DNA of 7,132 nucleotides from an uncultured Lachnospiraceae bacterium (GTDB taxonomy: Bacteria > Bacillota > Clostridia > Lachnospirales > Lachnospiraceae), in contig CALGGL010000243.1 of the NCBI GenBank assembly GCA_937915975.1, positions 1 through 7,132 of the forward strand, in the 5' to 3' direction. The notes below the pieces were generated by a model that was not told the origin of the DNA, made no database searches, and worked only from the letters and a program-made list of their open reading frames with translations. Position numbers and translations under genes: made by a program. Shown here one piece after another: positions 5,732 to 7,132 of this stretch; position 1 is the stretch's first letter, and each line of letters begins with the position of its first letter.

Positions 5732-7132
5732 ATGAGAAAAAAAATGGGGGCAATTTTACTTGCACTTATGCTGAGGCTTGCTTTGTTTGGCTGCAGTGAT
5801 GATAATTACGGAGATCCTAAAACTACAAAAAGAAAATTTGCCAATCACTATTCCGATACCGGCAGAATGAGGGACAGTTATGAGGAAAATTATAATAATT
5901 ATTTGATTACATCCGGGGAAGCAAGCGGAATTCTGATGGTATATATGGTTGGCTCAAATCTTGAATCCGAGGGCGGACTTGCAAGTCTCGATATTGAAGA
6001 GATGCAAAACAGCGGTTTTAATAATGAAAACCTAAAGGTTATAATCTGTACGGGCGGTTCAAACTATTGGTGGAATGATGATATTTCCAAGGATGAGGTT
6101 GCGGTATATGAAGTTAATTCCGGAACGGAAGCTATAAGTAAGCTTACTGTATTAGGTCAGGACAATATGGCCGAACCGGATACATTAACAGCTTTTTTGG
6201 ATTATGTCTATGATAATTATGAGGCTAATTATTACAGCCTCGTTCTTTGGAATCACGGCGGCGGAGCAGTTCTTGGCTATGGCGGAGACGAAAGATATGA
6301 TTACGACTCACTGTCTATGTCAGAGATGGATGAGGCATTTTCTTCTTCACATTTTATAGCTGACGGTAAGAAATTTGAATGGGTAGGATTCGATGCATGT
6401 CTTATGGGTATGATAGAAGTAGCTGAGTTGTTTGAGCCTTATTCAAATTATCTTATAGCTTCGGAGGAACTGATACCGGGAGACGGTTGGGATTATACCT
6501 GTCTAAGCAGAATATCCGAGGAAAGCGGATTTTTGGGTGATTCGGCAGGTCAGATTATAATCGATACATATGCTGAATATTATGACAATTATATATGGTG
6601 TAAGCCGGAGTATACTCTTTCGTGCCTTGATTTATCAAAGACCGAACAGGTTATGACGGATTTTAATGCCCTTATAGCCGTAACTGAGGATGATTTATTA
6701 AACGGAGATTATTCCAATATAGCGAGAAGACGCGGGAATACCAAAGCCTTTGGTATAATAGATGAAGATCTTTGTTATGACACGGTAGATGTATATAATC
6801 TTGCGGAAAATATGGCAGAAGCACATCCCGGTGAAGCTTCTTTACTTCAGAGCTCGCTTTCAGAAATGGTTGTTTATGAAAAGGCAAATGTACCTAATGC
6901 TCATGGTGTTGCGGTTTATTTTCCGTATAATAATAAGCTGTATGCCGAAACCTGGGTAGATGAGTACAGTATGATAGGGTTTAGCGATACATATATGAGA
7001 TTTGTCAGAAATTTCGTTGAAACTTTCTATGATGCTCCGCTTACCGATTGGGAGCTTGCCAGTGAAGACGCGGTGGTGGATTATGAAGAATCAACTGCCG
7101 AATCTGTGGGTAATATAGGAAGTCTCGGCAAT
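5732..7132 (+). CDS. Clostripain-family (C11) cysteine peptidase, putative lipoprotein, 3' end outside window
   Basis: The frame is open from ATG 5732 to the window edge (467 codons, no stop). A GGAGG site (5718-5722) lies 9 nt upstream of the start. The N terminus has a basic start, MRKK, a hydrophobic stretch and a lipobox-like LFGC with Cys21, predicting an exported, membrane-anchored protein. Arg15 within the hydrophobic stretch and Phe at -2 are atypical. The peptidase domain begins near residue 66 with ILMVYMVGSNLES. The catalytic His175 lies in LWNHGGG and the catalytic Cys223 in FDACLMG, the C11 dyad. SEELIPGDGW (244-253) and HGVAVYFPY (391-399) are further family hallmarks. C11 enzymes usually cleave after Arg or Lys, and several mature by self-cleavage. 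After about residue 435 the sequence becomes acidic and is cut by the window edge, so any extra C-terminal domains are unseen. The role is presumably surface protein breakdown, which would fit with the divergent asparaginase in nitrogen acquisition (inference). Confidence 0.9.
   Translation, partial: MRKKMGAILLALMLRLALFGCSDDNYGDPKTTKRKFANHYSDTGRMRDSYEENYNNYLITSGEASGILMVYMVGSNLESEGGLASLDIEEMQNSGFNNENLKVIICTGGSNYWWNDDISKDEVAVYEVNSGTEAISKLTVLGQDNMAEPDTLTAFLDYVYDNYEANYYSLVLWNHGGGAVLGYGGDERYDYDSLSMSEMDEAFSSSHFIADGKKFEWVGFDACLMGMIEVAELFEPYSNYLIASEELIPGDGWDYTCLSRISEESGFLGDSAGQIIIDTYAEYYDNYIWCKPEYTLSCLDLSKTEQVMTDFNALIAVTEDDLLNGDYSNIARRRGNTKAFGIIDEDLCYDTVDVYNLAENMAEAHPGEASLLQSSLSEMVVYEKANVPNAHGVAVYFPYNNKLYAETWVDEYSMIGFSDTYMRFVRNFVETFYDAPLTDWELASEDAVVDYEESTAESVGNIGSLGN

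Noticed and set aside
6672..6887. 71-codon minus-strand frame within the C11 peptidase
   Set aside because: It lies wholly inside the conserved peptidase frame and resembles no protein I recognise.

Overview
The window (7132 bp, A+T-rich, dense genes, strong GGAG/AGGAGG-type ribosome binding sites, frequent ATA, CTT and GGA codons) looks like chromosomal DNA of a Gram-positive clostridium, most likely Lachnospiraceae (Butyrivibrio/Roseburia/Lachnospira type). The family assignment is inferred from protein and codon style and was not checked by database search. No tRNA, rRNA, CRISPR array, insertion sequence or phage gene is visible.

Layout. (1) 33-2712, plus strand: a copper-exporting P1B-type ATPase (copA) behind its own sigma-A-like promoter, with overlapping dyads at the predicted transcription start. 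Its last 69 residues form a complete CopZ-like copper chaperone domain. This domain starts at an in-frame ATG (2503) with a near-ideal Shine-Dalgarno sequence inside the coding region, so the gene may make both a fused and a free chaperone. (2) 2723-4614, plus strand: a likely two-gene unit, a CorA-type divalent cation channel (true start probably GTG 2852) followed 19 nt later by a PlsC-like acyltransferase, closed by a perfect 11-bp stem terminator that overlaps the plsC stop codon. (3) 4613-5530, minus strand: a cytoplasmic type-I-like L-asparaginase, convergent with the previous unit and ending in the same terminator. (4) 5531-5731: a divergent promoter region containing a perfect 10-bp inverted repeat whose two arms each carry an outward-facing TTGAAA -35 box. 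(5) 5732 to the right edge, plus strand: a clostripain-family (C11) cysteine peptidase with a lipoprotein-type signal, cut off by the window end after 467 codons.

Functionally the left half is about metal and membrane homeostasis (Cu export, Mg/Co-type transport, phospholipid acylation). The right half holds nitrogen and protein catabolism genes (asparagine hydrolysis, surface proteolysis) that may be co-regulated through the shared divergent promoter. The window is mostly ordinary core or near-core gene content. The most interesting signals are the embedded copZ start within copA and the symmetrical divergent promoter/operator.
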